Positions 27,836 through 36,951 of a stretch of DNA of 64,000 nt are shown here, piece after piece (position 1 is the first letter of the stretch; every line of letters begins with the position of its first letter). Source of the stretch: an uncultured Burkholderiales bacterium (GTDB taxonomy: Bacteria > Pseudomonadota > Gammaproteobacteria > Burkholderiales > Thiobacillaceae); NCBI GenBank assembly GCA_937949525.1, contig CALEDT010000024.1, forward strand, positions 1-64,000, written 5' to 3'. A program made the position numbers and the translations under genes. Below the pieces are notes generated by a model that was not told the DNA's origin, did not search any database, and saw only the letters and a list, made by a program, of their open reading frames with translations.

Positions 27836-30800
27836 CTACCCCGGCAACCACGCTTTCATCCAGACATCCAGGTTGTCTTCCAGCATCCAGTGCGCGCGGA
27901 TGTGTTCGCGCAGCGCGTCGCCGCGGCGGGCAAGCTCGTCCAGATCGGTGACGTGCTCGCGGATCGCATCCGTCCATCTCTTGAACTTGTTGGGTACGCG
28001 CGTGACCGGATAGTCGCCTTGGTAGGGCGTGATATCGGTGCAGATCACCGGGAATCCCAGCACGCCATATTCCAGCAGACGCAGATGGCTCTTGGCGTGG
28101 TTGAACGGTACGTCCTCCAGCGGCGCCACGGCCAGGTCGAGATCGAGACTGGCGAGCTTGGCGGGGTAGTCCTCCAGTCTGACCGGCGGGTGGAACTCGG
28201 CGATCAGCGGCTTCAAATCTTCCGGGCACATGCCGAAGAACACCCAATCGACCTCGGCGACCGTCGCCTTGACCACATCCACGATGATGTCCAGGTCACC
28301 ATGGTGGGTGAGGCTGCCGGCCCAGCCGACGCGCGGTTTGGCGCCACGCCGCCGCGCCGGTGTCAGGTTGCCCCATACCGCCCGCTCCAGGTAGTTCGGC
28401 ACCGCCACCACCTCATCGGTGTAGCCGCGGTATTCCTGCGCCAGATACTCGGTGGACACCACCAGCCGGTGGCACATACCCACGCCCTTGCGGAAGAACT
28501 TGTGCATGTCCTTGTTGGCGACGAAATGCGCCTTGCGCGGATTCTTGATCGGCACGTTGGTGATCAGGTCGTCGATCTCGAACACCCGGAATGCCTTGCT
28601 GTTGCGCACGTAGCGTTCGAACAGGGTCAACTGTTCGTTGCTGACCTGGCGCTGCACGACGATGGCATCCGGCGTCATGCGCAGCAGTTCCGGCACGCTG
28701 ATGTAGCTGCCCGTCTCCCAACCCTGGATGCGGCCGGCGCCGTTCAGCGCGCGCATCGGCGCGATGATGCGGTATTCGCCGCACCCCATGCGGTCGGCGG
28801 TGTGGGCGAGGACGCGCGGCCGCGGCCGCCATTCCGGATTCCAGGTCAACGCCGGCGCGATCTCGATCATCACCGAGCGGTCGCTCAGGCTCAGGTTGCG
28901 GTTGTAGGCCGGGTCGAAGGCGATCTGGCGCGGCCACTTGTCGAACATGTGCTGGCTCTCCGCCTGGAACATTTCCAGACGGCGGCTCTTGTTGCCATCG
29001 ACGTCCTCGCGCTGGCTCTTGGAACCCTCGTGCAACAGGCTGGCGAACGGCGTCCACACCACCAACAGGCCGCGCTCGCGCACCCTGAGGCAGAAATCGA
29101 CGTCGTTGAAGGCGACCTTGAATTTGTCCTCGTCGAGTCCGCCCAGCGCCTGATACAGCGCGCGTGACACCATCAGACAGGCGCCGGTGACGGCCGAGAA
29201 GTTCTGCACCAGTTGAGCGCGGCCGAAATAGCCGGGTGCCTCGCTGTCCTGGCCGGAATAGACGTGATCCGCCGGCAGGCCGAGCAGACCGAGGATGATG
29301 CCATCGTGCTGCACCTGGCTGTTGGGATACAGCAGGCGGGCGCCCACCACGCCCACGTCCGGACGCAGGGCATGCGAGACCAGCTCATCCAGCCACTGCT
29401 CGTGCAGCGCGGCGGTGTCGTTGTTGAGCAGCAGCAGCAACTCGCCCTCGGCGGCGCGCGCGGCCAGGTTGTTCATCGCCGAGTAGTTGTACGGGTGCGG
29501 ATAGGACAACACGCGAACGCGCGGGTTTTCCGCGATGTCGCGCAGGAAGACGCGCGCGTCGATGTCGGTGGTGCCGTTGTCGACGATGAGGATCTCGTAG
29601 TTCTGGTAAGCGGTCTTGTCCAGCACGCTTTCCACGCACCGCTGGATCATGGCCGGCTGATCCTTGGTCGGGATGATGATGGATACGCGCGGCAGACGCC
29701 GGTGCTTGTAGAACACGTGGAACGTGCCGGGCAAGAGCCCCTCGCCCAGCACGACCGTCTGGCCCAGCCGGTCGAAATGCGCCTGCAACGCCCGGCGCCG
29801 CGTAGCCAGCACCTGCTCGACCGGCAACGGGCAATGGCCACCGTCGACATCGCGGTGATAGAGCAGATCGGCGACATGGCCGATGGCCGCCGCGCCGGCC
29901 TGTTCGAACACGCGCAGCACCATGTCCCAATACTCGACCCCTTCCATGTCCGGGCTGAACCCGTTCAGCACGGCGAACGTATCGCGGTGGATCAGCAGCA
30001 GGCCGCCGATGGCATAGGGCGCGCTGCGGCACAGATCGAGATTGAAATCCGGTTTGAAATAGGGGTTGCTGAACACGCCATCGGCATCGACGCTGTCCTC
30101 GTCGGTGTATACCGCGCGCCATTCGGGATGACGGTCGATCGCTTCGCTCAGACTGAAGAAGCACTGCGGCGCCAGCAGGTCGCCGGCTTCGATCATGCCC
30201 AGCCAGTCGGCGCCATTGTCGAGCAGGCGGGCATTGACCGCCGCCAGGGCGGGACCGTCGCCGAGCCGGACCCACTCGAGCATGGGCAACCGGCTCAGGT
30301 CGAACGGGCAGGGATCCGTGGAGAAGATGCTGATACGCCAGCGTTCGCCCTGCAACTGCTCGGACAGCGAACCCAGCGTGCGTCCCAGTCCGGCCATGCC
30401 GTCGGCGGGCAGCAGTATCGCCAGATTGAAGCTGGGCGGCCGGCGCAGTTCGGCCAGGCGCTCGCTCAACCACGCCTGTTCGCGGTCGCGCCAGGCATGC
30501 GACGCCTGCCAGATCTGGAACAACTGCTCGTGGCTCAACTTCGGCGCTTCGGCCTGCCGCTGCGCCTGCTTTTCCTCCTCCGCGGAGTACGGGATCGGCA
30601 GCCGCACGTCGGCGAACGGGATGTGCCCCGGCGGCGGCACGTACTTGCCGCGGCCGAGGAACTCCGAGCGATAGCCGGCGATTTCCAGCGCGAGCGCGTG
30701 CAGTTGGTCGAGTTCCAGCGGATAGCCGCTGCGCGCCATCAGCAGGCTGACGAACTCCAGCTTGCCGCGCGGCACCGGCTCGCCGGGGACCGCCCAGTAG

Positions 30801-32269
30801 GCCAGGCGCTCGACCGCGACCATGAGGCCGTTGAGCAGGACCATCTCGATCGGGATGGTCTTGCCGAGATCCCATTCCAGGTCGAAGAATCGGCCGCCCT
30901 CGACTGACGAGACGATGAAGTTCGAGGGCGTGGCGTCGTAATAATGCCCCGGCAGGTAACCCCGGTAGCCGGTGTAGCCGCCGGACATGTCCTCGGCGCG
31001 CGCCAGCAGCGCCAGCGCGTCGATCCAGGGCCGCGCCCAGTCGAGCAACTGCGCGAGCTTCCAGCCCGGGCGGGCGATCAGGCCGGACAGGCGGTCCAGC
31101 CAGATCTCCCCGCGTAGATAGTCCTGGTAAACCCAGGCGGACGCGCGGATGGCGCGGGTGTCGCCCAGCGGCCGGCTGCGCACCCGCACATGGCCGCCAT
31201 CGGCGCGCAGGAACTGGATCTCGCCGGCATCGTCGCGATTGCGCTCCGGCCGGTAGTAGGCGGCGAGCACGCCCGCTTCGGCGCCCGGTGCGTCGGCGTC
31301 CACCTGCGCGGCAAACAGCAGCGAGTTGGCCAGATCGGCAACCAGGCCGTTGCGCGCCACCACACCCCAGGTCTGCCGCAGCGAGAACAGCGGCCTGGCG
31401 ATGGGCTGGCCGTCCAGATGCACCGTGCCCGCAAGCAAGGTCGCCAGATCCCATTCCGTGTCGCCGGCGTGCAAGCCCTCGGGGTAGACGATCAGGGCCG
31501 GCAGTTTGTAATCCGGGAACGGCGCGTAAAAGTCGCAGCGGGCGAAGCCGGCGGCCAGGATGCGCCGCTGCAACTCCGCGCGTCCGAAGGTGACGACGCT
31601 GGCGGCATCGTAGCTGTCGTTGATGCCATACATGACCTTGCCGAAGTGATCCTCCGGTGCACCGCAGAAGTACTTCAGGCCGAGCTGGTTCTCGATGGCG
31701 ACCACCAGCATGCCACCCGGCTTGAGGAAGGAACGGGCGATTTGCAACAGGCGTCCGGTGGGGTCATCGGCCTTGATGTAGACGCGGGCGTATTCGAGCA
31801 CGCCGATCAGGGTGACGACGTCGTACTTTTCGTCGCTTTGATAATTTTCGATGTTGTCGACGTGGACCCGAACGTTGTCCAGGTCGCGGCAGCGCGCGGC
31901 GCCGATGGCCGCGCGCGCCGCGCTGCCCTCGACGGTGTGGACGCGCGCGCAGATCTCGCCCAGGTAACGGGTGACGCCACCGCAGCCGGAACCCAGTTCG
32001 AGCACGCTGGCGCCGCGCAGGCGATCATGGAAGGGACGCAGAATGTTGGCGCGCGCCGCGCTCAGATGGTAGCGATTCGGCCAGTTGGTCATGCGCGCGG
32101 CGATTTCCGGCGAGAACAGTCCCGGATCCTTCAGCGACTTGACGATGCCGTACAGGCGCTCTTCCTGTTCCTTGCCATCGCTGTAGGCAAAGCCCTCCGA
32201 TTCATCGCGGGTCCATACGCGCAGGCTTGGATCGAACCGATAGCGCGGTCTGGAGAAAGCTTTTTTCAT
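27836..32269 (-). CDS. Multidomain methyltransferase / glycosyltransferase, likely flagellin glycosylation
   Basis: A 1477-residue cytoplasmic protein. Residues 70-200 form a class I SAM methyltransferase (VLELGSGCGGVTRYLGE, 89-105). A middle part contains DATPSNFIV-x9-FDLEWD (445-466), which looks like the catalytic loop and metal site of aminoglycoside-kinase-fold enzymes. Two GT2-like domains follow, near 615-830 and 860-1085; the second has RVSIIIPTKDQ, VDNGTT, LLNNDTAA and NDVDFCLRVRERG. A C-terminal GT4-like domain (about 1140-1477, GWAGSLTHHGDLD) ends the protein. It heads a run of glycan and flagellin genes, so flagellin modification is the likely role. The substrate is unknown. Confidence 0.8.
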   Translation of the reverse strand: MKKAFSRPRYRFDPSLRVWTRDESEGFAYSDGKEQEERLYGIVKSLKDPGLFSPEIAARMTNWPNRYHLSAARANILRPFHDRLRGASVLELGSGCGGVTRYLGEICARVHTVEGSAARAAIGAARCRDLDNVRVHVDNIENYQSDEKYDVVTLIGVLEYARVYIKADDPTGRLLQIARSFLKPGGMLVVAIENQLGLKYFCGAPEDHFGKVMYGINDSYDAASVVTFGRAELQRRILAAGFARCDFYAPFPDYKLPALIVYPEGLHAGDTEWDLATLLAGTVHLDGQPIARPLFSLRQTWGVVARNGLVADLANSLLFAAQVDADAPGAEAGVLAAYYRPERNRDDAGEIQFLRADGGHVRVRSRPLGDTRAIRASAWVYQDYLRGEIWLDRLSGLIARPGWKLAQLLDWARPWIDALALLARAEDMSGGYTGYRGYLPGHYYDATPSNFIVSSVEGGRFFDLEWDLGKTIPIEMVLLNGLMVAVERLAYWAVPGEPVPRGKLEFVSLLMARSGYPLELDQLHALALEIAGYRSEFLGRGKYVPPPGHIPFADVRLPIPYSAEEEKQAQRQAEAPKLSHEQLFQIWQASHAWRDREQAWLSERLAELRRPPSFNLAILLPADGMAGLGRTLGSLSEQLQGERWRISIFSTDPCPFDLSRLPMLEWVRLGDGPALAAVNARLLDNGADWLGMIEAGDLLAPQCFFSLSEAIDRHPEWRAVYTDEDSVDADGVFSNPYFKPDFNLDLCRSAPYAIGGLLLIHRDTFAVLNGFSPDMEGVEYWDMVLRVFEQAGAAAIGHVADLLYHRDVDGGHCPLPVEQVLATRRRALQAHFDRLGQTVVLGEGLLPGTFHVFYKHRRLPRVSIIIPTKDQPAMIQRCVESVLDKTAYQNYEILIVDNGTTDIDARVFLRDIAENPRVRVLSYPHPYNYSAMNNLAARAAEGELLLLLNNDTAALHEQWLDELVSHALRPDVGVVGARLLYPNSQVQHDGIILGLLGLPADHVYSGQDSEAPGYFGRAQLVQNFSAVTGACLMVSRALYQALGGLDEDKFKVAFNDVDFCLRVRERGLLVVWTPFASLLHEGSKSQREDVDGNKSRRLEMFQAESQHMFDKWPRQIAFDPAYNRNLSLSDRSVMIEIAPALTWNPEWRPRPRVLAHTADRMGCGEYRIIAPMRALNGAGRIQGWETGSYISVPELLRMTPDAIVVQRQVSNEQLTLFERYVRNSKAFRVFEIDDLITNVPIKNPRKAHFVANKDMHKFFRKGVGMCHRLVVSTEYLAQEYRGYTDEVVAVPNYLERAVWGNLTPARRRGAKPRVGWAGSLTHHGDLDIIVDVVKATVAEVDWVFFGMCPEDLKPLIAEFHPPVRLEDYPAKLASLDLDLAVAPLEDVPFNHAKSHLRLLEYGVLGFPVICTDITPYQGDYPVTRVPNKFKRWTDAIREHVTDLDELARRGDALREHIRAHWMLEDNLDVWMKAWLPG

Positions 32270-32276
32270 GGTCCGT

Positions 32277-33179
32277 TCACCCCGTTGTTTTCAGATAGGT
32301 TTGTGCCGACCAGGCGATGAACGGCATGACCTCGCGGTTCAACCGGCCCAGATAGATCGGCTCGACCGCCGGAACACGGTAGGGATGGCCGCGCAGATGC
32401 TGGTATTCCTCGTGGTATTGCGGCCATTTCGACTCCGGCGAATTGGACGAAACGCCGGCGTGGATCTGATGGAATGTCCCTTCGCCGAGCAACACCACGG
32501 CCTGGCTGTCGGGCAGCGCACAGGCGCGGGCGTAGACGTCCAGGTTGGCTAGACCGCCGCCCGGCGAGGTGAAGCCTGCGTCGTAACCGTCCAGCGCGCG
32601 CCACATGTCGCGCGTCAGGAACAGCGCGTTGCTTTCGCTCATCGGCACGAACCAGCCGCGATGCGAGGAACCGGCGAATGCCGAGATCCGGAACAGGCGG
32701 TACGGGTCGGCCTGCCAGTCCGTTTCCCGCAACAGACGATCCTCCACGGTCTGGTTGTAACCGCGCAGGACGCTGCGCGACTGATGGTCCGGGCCGAGAT
32801 GGAAACCCACGGTGGCGATCACCGGGCGTTCATGCAACCCGCGCGCCACGCGCGCCAGGGCGAGCAGGCCGGGCGTGACCATGCGCGCGCCGTCGACCAG
32901 CACGCCGCACAATTCGCCGCGCGCCAGGCGTAGACCATGATTGACCGCCGGCACCGGCGAGACGGTCGCATCGTCCATGGTTTCCAGACGCACCTGAGCG
33001 CCCCACTGGCGCAACTGGTCGAGGTCGAGCGGCTCACTGGAGCCGTTGTCGACGACGATGATCTCGTAGTCCTCGGCGGCGATGCCCCGTTGCAGCCCCG
33101 GCGACAGGCTTTGCACCGTGCGCGGGATCTCGCGACCCATGTTGTAGGCGACCACGACGACACTCAGCGCAAGCGCCAT
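32277..33179 (-). CDS. Family 2 glycosyltransferase
   Basis: A 300-residue GT-A-fold enzyme. The N terminus ALSVVVVAYNMGREIPR, then IIVVDNGSSEP and GVLVDGARM mark the nucleotide-sugar site, with no membrane helices. The start at ATG 33179 follows the upstream methyltransferase stop by one base; an in-frame upstream start would overlap it. It is 7 bases before the large glycosyltransferase. It probably acts in the same flagellin-glycan pathway. Confidence 0.82.
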   Translation of the reverse strand: MALALSVVVVAYNMGREIPRTVQSLSPGLQRGIAAEDYEIIVVDNGSSEPLDLDQLRQWGAQVRLETMDDATVSPVPAVNHGLRLARGELCGVLVDGARMVTPGLLALARVARGLHERPVIATVGFHLGPDHQSRSVLRGYNQTVEDRLLRETDWQADPYRLFRISAFAGSSHRGWFVPMSESNALFLTRDMWRALDGYDAGFTSPGGGLANLDVYARACALPDSQAVVLLGEGTFHQIHAGVSSNSPESKWPQYHEEYQHLRGHPYRVPAVEPIYLGRLNREVMPFIAWSAQTYLKTTG

Positions 33180-33180
33180 G

Positions 33181-33960
33181 TCAGCGGCCAACCTCGGGCA
33201 GCAATCCGAGCAGCGCCGCCATCTCAACCGGCTTGCTACGGCTATGGCGGATCGCGCGCAGGCCGCGGAACACGCTGGACAATAGGGCCGGATCGGGCAC
33301 GCGCGCGCCTTCGCGGCGGGTCACGGCCGGCGGCGGCCGTTGCCATGCCTCGCCGGCGTAGTGGCGCAGGATGTCGTCGTAACGCGTTGCCAGAACGGCA
33401 TTGTCCGGATCGAGGCCGGTGATCAGCATCAGGCCGGTGGGTTGCGTGTCGAGCAGGGTCAGGGTCAGGTCGGGCCGCCAGCGTTCCAGACAATCGCGCA
33501 GTTTCCAGACATCGCCGGTCCACACCCGGGTGACCCGCTCGCGCGCCGCCTGCAGGGGATGGTTGGGGAAGATGTCGTCGACCACCACCACGCCATAGCG
33601 GGAGGCGCGGCGTTCGATGTGCATGAAATCGCGCAAGGCATATTCGAACAGATGCATGCCGTCGATGAAGGCCAGCTCGATCGGGCGCGACAACGAATCC
33701 GGCCATGCAGCGAAAAATGCATCGCTGGTAGCGACTTCCACGCGCGTCCTGGCACCCAGTGGGAAGGTCAGATGGGGCGCTGGATCGACACCGATGGCCT
33801 CGCATTGCGCGAAGCGCAGGCTGCCGCCGTTGCGCACACCGATTTCCAGATAGCAATCCGGCCTCAAGTCGCGATGCAGGCACTCCAGCACACGCAGATA
33901 CGGCAGCGAACCGGCGACCCGTTCACTCGCGTGCTCCGCGCCATCGGGTACGGAAGACAT
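33181..33960 (-). CDS. Class I SAM-dependent methyltransferase, Methyltransf_24-like
   Basis: A 259-residue protein with CYLEIGVRNGGSL (SAM site), AFIDGMHLFEYALRD and VVVVDDIFPNH. These are usual for the small methyltransferases found in glycan and O-antigen clusters. ATG 33960 (MSSVPDGAEHAS) is chosen because the frame upstream overlaps flaF. It lies between flaF and a GT2 gene, so methylation of a sugar on flagellin is a reasonable inference. Confidence 0.75.
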   Translation of the reverse strand: MSSVPDGAEHASERVAGSLPYLRVLECLHRDLRPDCYLEIGVRNGGSLRFAQCEAIGVDPAPHLTFPLGARTRVEVATSDAFFAAWPDSLSRPIELAFIDGMHLFEYALRDFMHIERRASRYGVVVVDDIFPNHPLQAARERVTRVWTGDVWKLRDCLERWRPDLTLTLLDTQPTGLMLITGLDPDNAVLATRYDDILRHYAGEAWQRPPPAVTRREGARVPDPALLSSVFRGLRAIRHSRSKPVEMAALLGLLPEVGR

Positions 33961-33982
33961 GGGCGCCCCGGGTTCGGCGGCT

Positions 33983-34363
33983 TCAGACGGCCTGGTCGCC
34001 GCGCAGCCCGGCCGCGAGATTGCGGTTGATTTCGATGAGGATGTCGAGCTTGCCCGGCTCGGGATAGGCCATGATTTCGAAGATGCGCTTGTCGACGAAC
34101 ACGGACAACGCCAGCACGTTCTGCTTGATCTCGTCGGGCAAGGGGTTGTCCGGCTGGGTGATCTCGGCCTGGAAGAAGCTCCACACCTTCTGATTGTGCG
34201 TGAGCACTTCTTCCAGACGCTCGTCATGCCCCGGCTGACCCCAGGTATCGCGCGCGGCGGCCATCATGTTGGCCGCACGCAGCAACACATGGGCTTCGAG
34301 ATCACGCCCGCCCAAGGTCGATTTCTCGACGTTCTCATAGGCACCCAGTGGCTTATTCTGCAT
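33983..34363 (-). CDS. flaF: Flagellar biosynthesis regulator FlaF
   Basis: A 126-residue helical protein matching the FlaF family: start MQNKPLGAYENVEKSTLGGR, then DLEAHVLLRAA, LPDEIKQNVLALSVFVD and ILIEINRNLAAGL. In Caulobacter FlaF is needed for flagellin production and export and works against FlbT. ATG 34363 is preferred over 34375 for spacing from a GGA site. The flbT stop lies inside its first codons, so the pair is coupled. FlaF is mostly known from Alphaproteobacteria. Confidence 0.88.
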   Translation of the reverse strand: MQNKPLGAYENVEKSTLGGRDLEAHVLLRAANMMAAARDTWGQPGHDERLEEVLTHNQKVWSFFQAEITQPDNPLPDEIKQNVLALSVFVDKRIFEIMAYPEPGKLDILIEINRNLAAGLRGDQAV

Positions 34364-34742
34364 GCTGCGTTCCATCCTTTTCCATCGCGATCAGCTTCTT
34401 GCCCAACTTCAGCGCCCGGTAATAGTTGCCCAGCGTGACTTCCTTGCCGATGGCGCCGATCTGGTCGGCAAATCCGGGCCGCTCCGCCACGATGTTCTGC
34501 GCCAGCGCCCAGAACTTGGCATGGTAATCGACCAGATTCGGGCTATCCATATACATCAACTGAGCCAGCAGGTAGAGGCGCTTGCAGGCGGTATCGGCGG
34601 TCGTCTCGGTGAGGATGTCGGCCTGGCGCAGCACGGCGACGTCATTCAACAGGGTCAACTCGGTACGCGTGTCGCCGTTCATGACAACCGCGCCACCGAG
34701 AAAGATCTTTTCATGCGGTTTCAGGGTGAGTCTCAAGGGCAT
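34353..34742 (-). CDS. flbT: Flagellin mRNA regulator FlbT
   Basis: A 129-residue FlbT-family protein. LRLTLKPHEKIFLGGAVVMN, ELTLLNDVAVLRQADIL and KRLYLLAQLMYM are the family blocks. In Caulobacter FlbT binds the 5' leader of flagellin mRNA and promotes its decay when hook assembly is incomplete. It lies 91 bases after flagellin 1 and overlaps flaF. Its presence predicts leader-based control of the neighbouring flagellin mRNAs. Confidence 0.88.
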   Translation of the reverse strand: MPLRLTLKPHEKIFLGGAVVMNGDTRTELTLLNDVAVLRQADILTETTADTACKRLYLLAQLMYMDSPNLVDYHAKFWALAQNIVAERPGFADQIGAIGKEVTLGNYYRALKLGKKLIAMEKDGTQHAE

Positions 34743-34796
34743 CGAAGCCGCCTCGCGTGTATTGCCGAATCATGGTGATCGAGCCGGGCGCAAGCC

Positions 34797-34812
34797 GGCG
34801 CGAGCGCGCGCC
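34797..34812 (-). repeat. GC-rich hairpin after flagellin 1
   Basis: GGCGCG, loop CGCT and CGCGCC on the minus strand form a perfect 6-bp stem 22 bases after the flagellin 1 stop. No T run follows. It may stabilise the 3' end of the flagellin mRNA or act as a partial terminator before flbT. Confidence 0.4.
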
Positions 34813-34833
34813 GCCCGCCCGACCCGCCGGCCG

Positions 34834-35697
34834 TCAACCGAACAGGCGCAGCACCGACTGCGCAGCCTGCGACGCCAGGCTGAGGGATGTGGTCCCCAAT
34901 TGCTGGCGGGTCTGCAACATCAGCATGTTGGCCCCCTCCTCGTTGGTATCCGCCAACGTCAGCTTGTCCGCGCCCTCGACCAAGGTGTTGACCATGTCGA
35001 CGATGAAGCTCTGACGGACCGACAGGATGGTCAGATTATTGGCGAGCGTTCCCGACTCCCTGCGCAGCGTGGCCAGCGCGAAATTGAGCGACGACTCGAT
35101 CGCATCGATGCCGGACACACTGGCGATGTCGCCGCTGGCCAAGCCGCCGTATCCGGATACGGTCCCCCCGGATATCCCCAGGCCGCTGGCCGTACCGTCG
35201 AAACCGGACATGACCAGCCTGGTGGTGGAGGTCTCGTTGAAATTGACCGTCAACACGGTCCCGGATGCCAGGAAGGTCAGCCCCTTGTAGATCGAGTCCT
35301 GCTGCAGGTTGTTGATCTGCCGGATCATCTCGTTGTAGCCACTGGTGATGCCCTCGAGCAGGTCGCCGCTGCTGGTGGCGTCACCGATGGCGGTGCGCGC
35401 CTGGGTCAATTGACCCCGCAACCCTTCGATCATCTTGGTGATCGCGGTCACCGCCTTGTCGGCCGCCTTGACCGTCTGTATGGCTTCGTTGATGTTGTCC
35501 TTCAATCCATTGAGCAGATTGGCGCGCTGCGTGTGTTCGCGCGCGGCGAAGAAATTGGCTGGATTGTCCAACGCGCTGTTGACACGCCGGCCCGTGGCCA
35601 GTCGCTCCTGGGTCTGGCCCATCAGGGTCGCCGTCTGTTGCAGGCTCACCAGGTTGGAACGCATCGCCGCTGTCAGGGATACATCTCCGATTGCCAT
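34834..35697 (-). CDS. Flagellin 1 (short, alphaproteobacterial type)
   Basis: A 287-residue flagellin. It has the conserved N-terminal D0/D1 part (MAIGDVSLTAAMRSNLVSLQ, then TGRRVNSALDNPANFFAA) and C-terminal part (ANNLTILSVRQSF, ending SQAAQSVLRLFG). Only a short centre (about 130-205) replaces the D2/D3 domains. There are no cysteines. It is very similar along its whole length to flagellin 2; most differences lie at 130-205. AAGGAG precedes the ATG. It is followed by flbT and flaF, and glycosyltransferases lie further downstream. Confidence 0.95.
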   Translation of the reverse strand: MAIGDVSLTAAMRSNLVSLQQTATLMGQTQERLATGRRVNSALDNPANFFAAREHTQRANLLNGLKDNINEAIQTVKAADKAVTAITKMIEGLRGQLTQARTAIGDATSSGDLLEGITSGYNEMIRQINNLQQDSIYKGLTFLASGTVLTVNFNETSTTRLVMSGFDGTASGLGISGGTVSGYGGLASGDIASVSGIDAIESSLNFALATLRRESGTLANNLTILSVRQSFIVDMVNTLVEGADKLTLADTNEEGANMLMLQTRQQLGTTSLSLASQAAQSVLRLFG

Positions 35698-36205
35698 TAC
35701 GATTCTCCTTCGTTCGCTGCCGCTCGACCCAAAGCGTTCTGGCTATGGGCCGGCATGGGTTCAATGCCTGATTTGGCATTCGCAGGAAAGCAGGATTCAT
35801 GCCATGCGAAAGCGCGCATGGCTTTACGAACACGCGCCGGAAAGCGGCTTTCAGCCCGCGACAAGAAAATTCGGTCGAATCGTGCCCGCAAAGCGAGCCA
35901 GGGCGAACCCAAGGGGGATGGCGAAGCATGGCCCGAGTCATTATGCTTGGGCGAAGTGCTCCATTTAATCAACACTTTGCGCATCACGATCGAATCGCAC
36001 CCAGGTGACTCGGCGCATGGTTTCGATCGTGCGGACGTTCCTCGACCCGGCCTGCCGTTGCACTTTGGTAGTGACGCGAGGGCATGATGCGCAGGATCGA
36101 AAGGGAAACGCGAATAAGGCCATGCGGCAACGGCCGCACAGCTCACCGGCAACTATTGCCTGAGCATGCCGCCCCGCCGCTCGCCGGCGTCAACGTCTGT
36201 CCGAC
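35698..36205. other. 508-base non-coding leader region of flagellin 1
   Basis: No gene is seen here; an open minus-strand frame has no family features. The region probably holds the flagellin 1 promoter and a long leader. A weak sigma-28-like match lies at 35967-35941 (TAAA, 15 bases, then a -10 matching only ATAA). The dyad AATGCC-6-GGCATT lies at 35763-35780, about 65-80 bases before the start, and could be an mRNA structure recognised by FlbT. Confidence 0.45.
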
Positions 36206-36856
36206 TCAGCCGGCGACACCCGTGCGGATGCGCTCGACCAACTGGCGTGCATGGTCGGCGCCAAGACCGCCACCGGCCACGCGCGCAACGCTGTCGAACA
36301 GTGATTGGCGACGTTGGCCCAGATCATCGACGATGCGCTCCACTTGGACCTCGGCGGCCTGCACCGCCGCGTCGTCGGCCGTTGCCGGGTCCAGACGCGG
36401 AAGTTCCCAGCCGATGCGTTCGGGCGGAAAGCGGATCCCGCCCCAGTTGCCATCGCTGGCGGGTGCCGGCGGGAAGGTCAGCGACTCCACCTGCGCGCGC
36501 AGGCCGCTGAAGCCGTTGAGATAGCGGAAACGCTCCGCGCTGTCCGCAGGATAGGGTGGGAACTGCTTGGTGACTGCCGACAACTGCGCTTTCATCTGCT
36601 TCACCAGGTCGATCGCCTTGGCCAACGCGACGTCGGCCTCGCGTGCCCGCTGCCCCAGTGCCACCGCGCCGTCGCGCCAGGCCTGTACACGCGACGATTC
36701 ACTGAGAACGACCCTGGTCACCTCGGCAGTGTCCGACGCCGACCGGCCACGTTCGGCATGTGCGTTCTCGGCCGCGCGCGTAGGCAACTGGATCGCTGAT
36801 GAACCCGGGACCACCGCAGGTGGCACGGGTGGAACTGCGCCTGGGATCGTTGACAT
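36206..36856 (-). CDS. Unknown protein encoded between the two flagellins
   Basis: A 216-residue soluble protein without signal peptide. A Pro/Ala-rich N terminus (about 1-45) is followed by a long helical segment (EADVALAKAIDLVKQMKAQL) and a conserved-looking centre (QFPPYPADSAERFRYLNGFS, then LRAQVESLTFPP). A helical C terminus includes VERIVDDLGQRRQSLFDSVA. ATG 36856 lies 7 bases after GGGAG. Its place between two flagellin genes suggests a flagellar role such as chaperone, export or filament-associated protein. I do not recognise a named family. Confidence 0.7.
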   Translation of the reverse strand: MSTIPGAVPPVPPAVVPGSSAIQLPTRAAENAHAERGRSASDTAEVTRVVLSESSRVQAWRDGAVALGQRAREADVALAKAIDLVKQMKAQLSAVTKQFPPYPADSAERFRYLNGFSGLRAQVESLTFPPAPASDGNWGGIRFPPERIGWELPRLDPATADDAAVQAAEVQVERIVDDLGQRRQSLFDSVARVAGGGLGADHARQLVERIRTGVAG

Positions 36857-36951
36857 GTTCATCTCCCGTAAGCGGCAAAGGCGAGTACGCCTCGCGGCGC
36901 CTCGCCCCTGCTCCGTTACGCTACGGACTCTTCGTGTTGCCGACCTTGCGG

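Noticed and set aside
35697-36152. 151-codon minus-strand open frame upstream of flagellin 1
   Set aside because: Composition is not protein-like (Ser/Arg/Pro scatter), no ribosome site or family motif; better read as the flagellin leader region.
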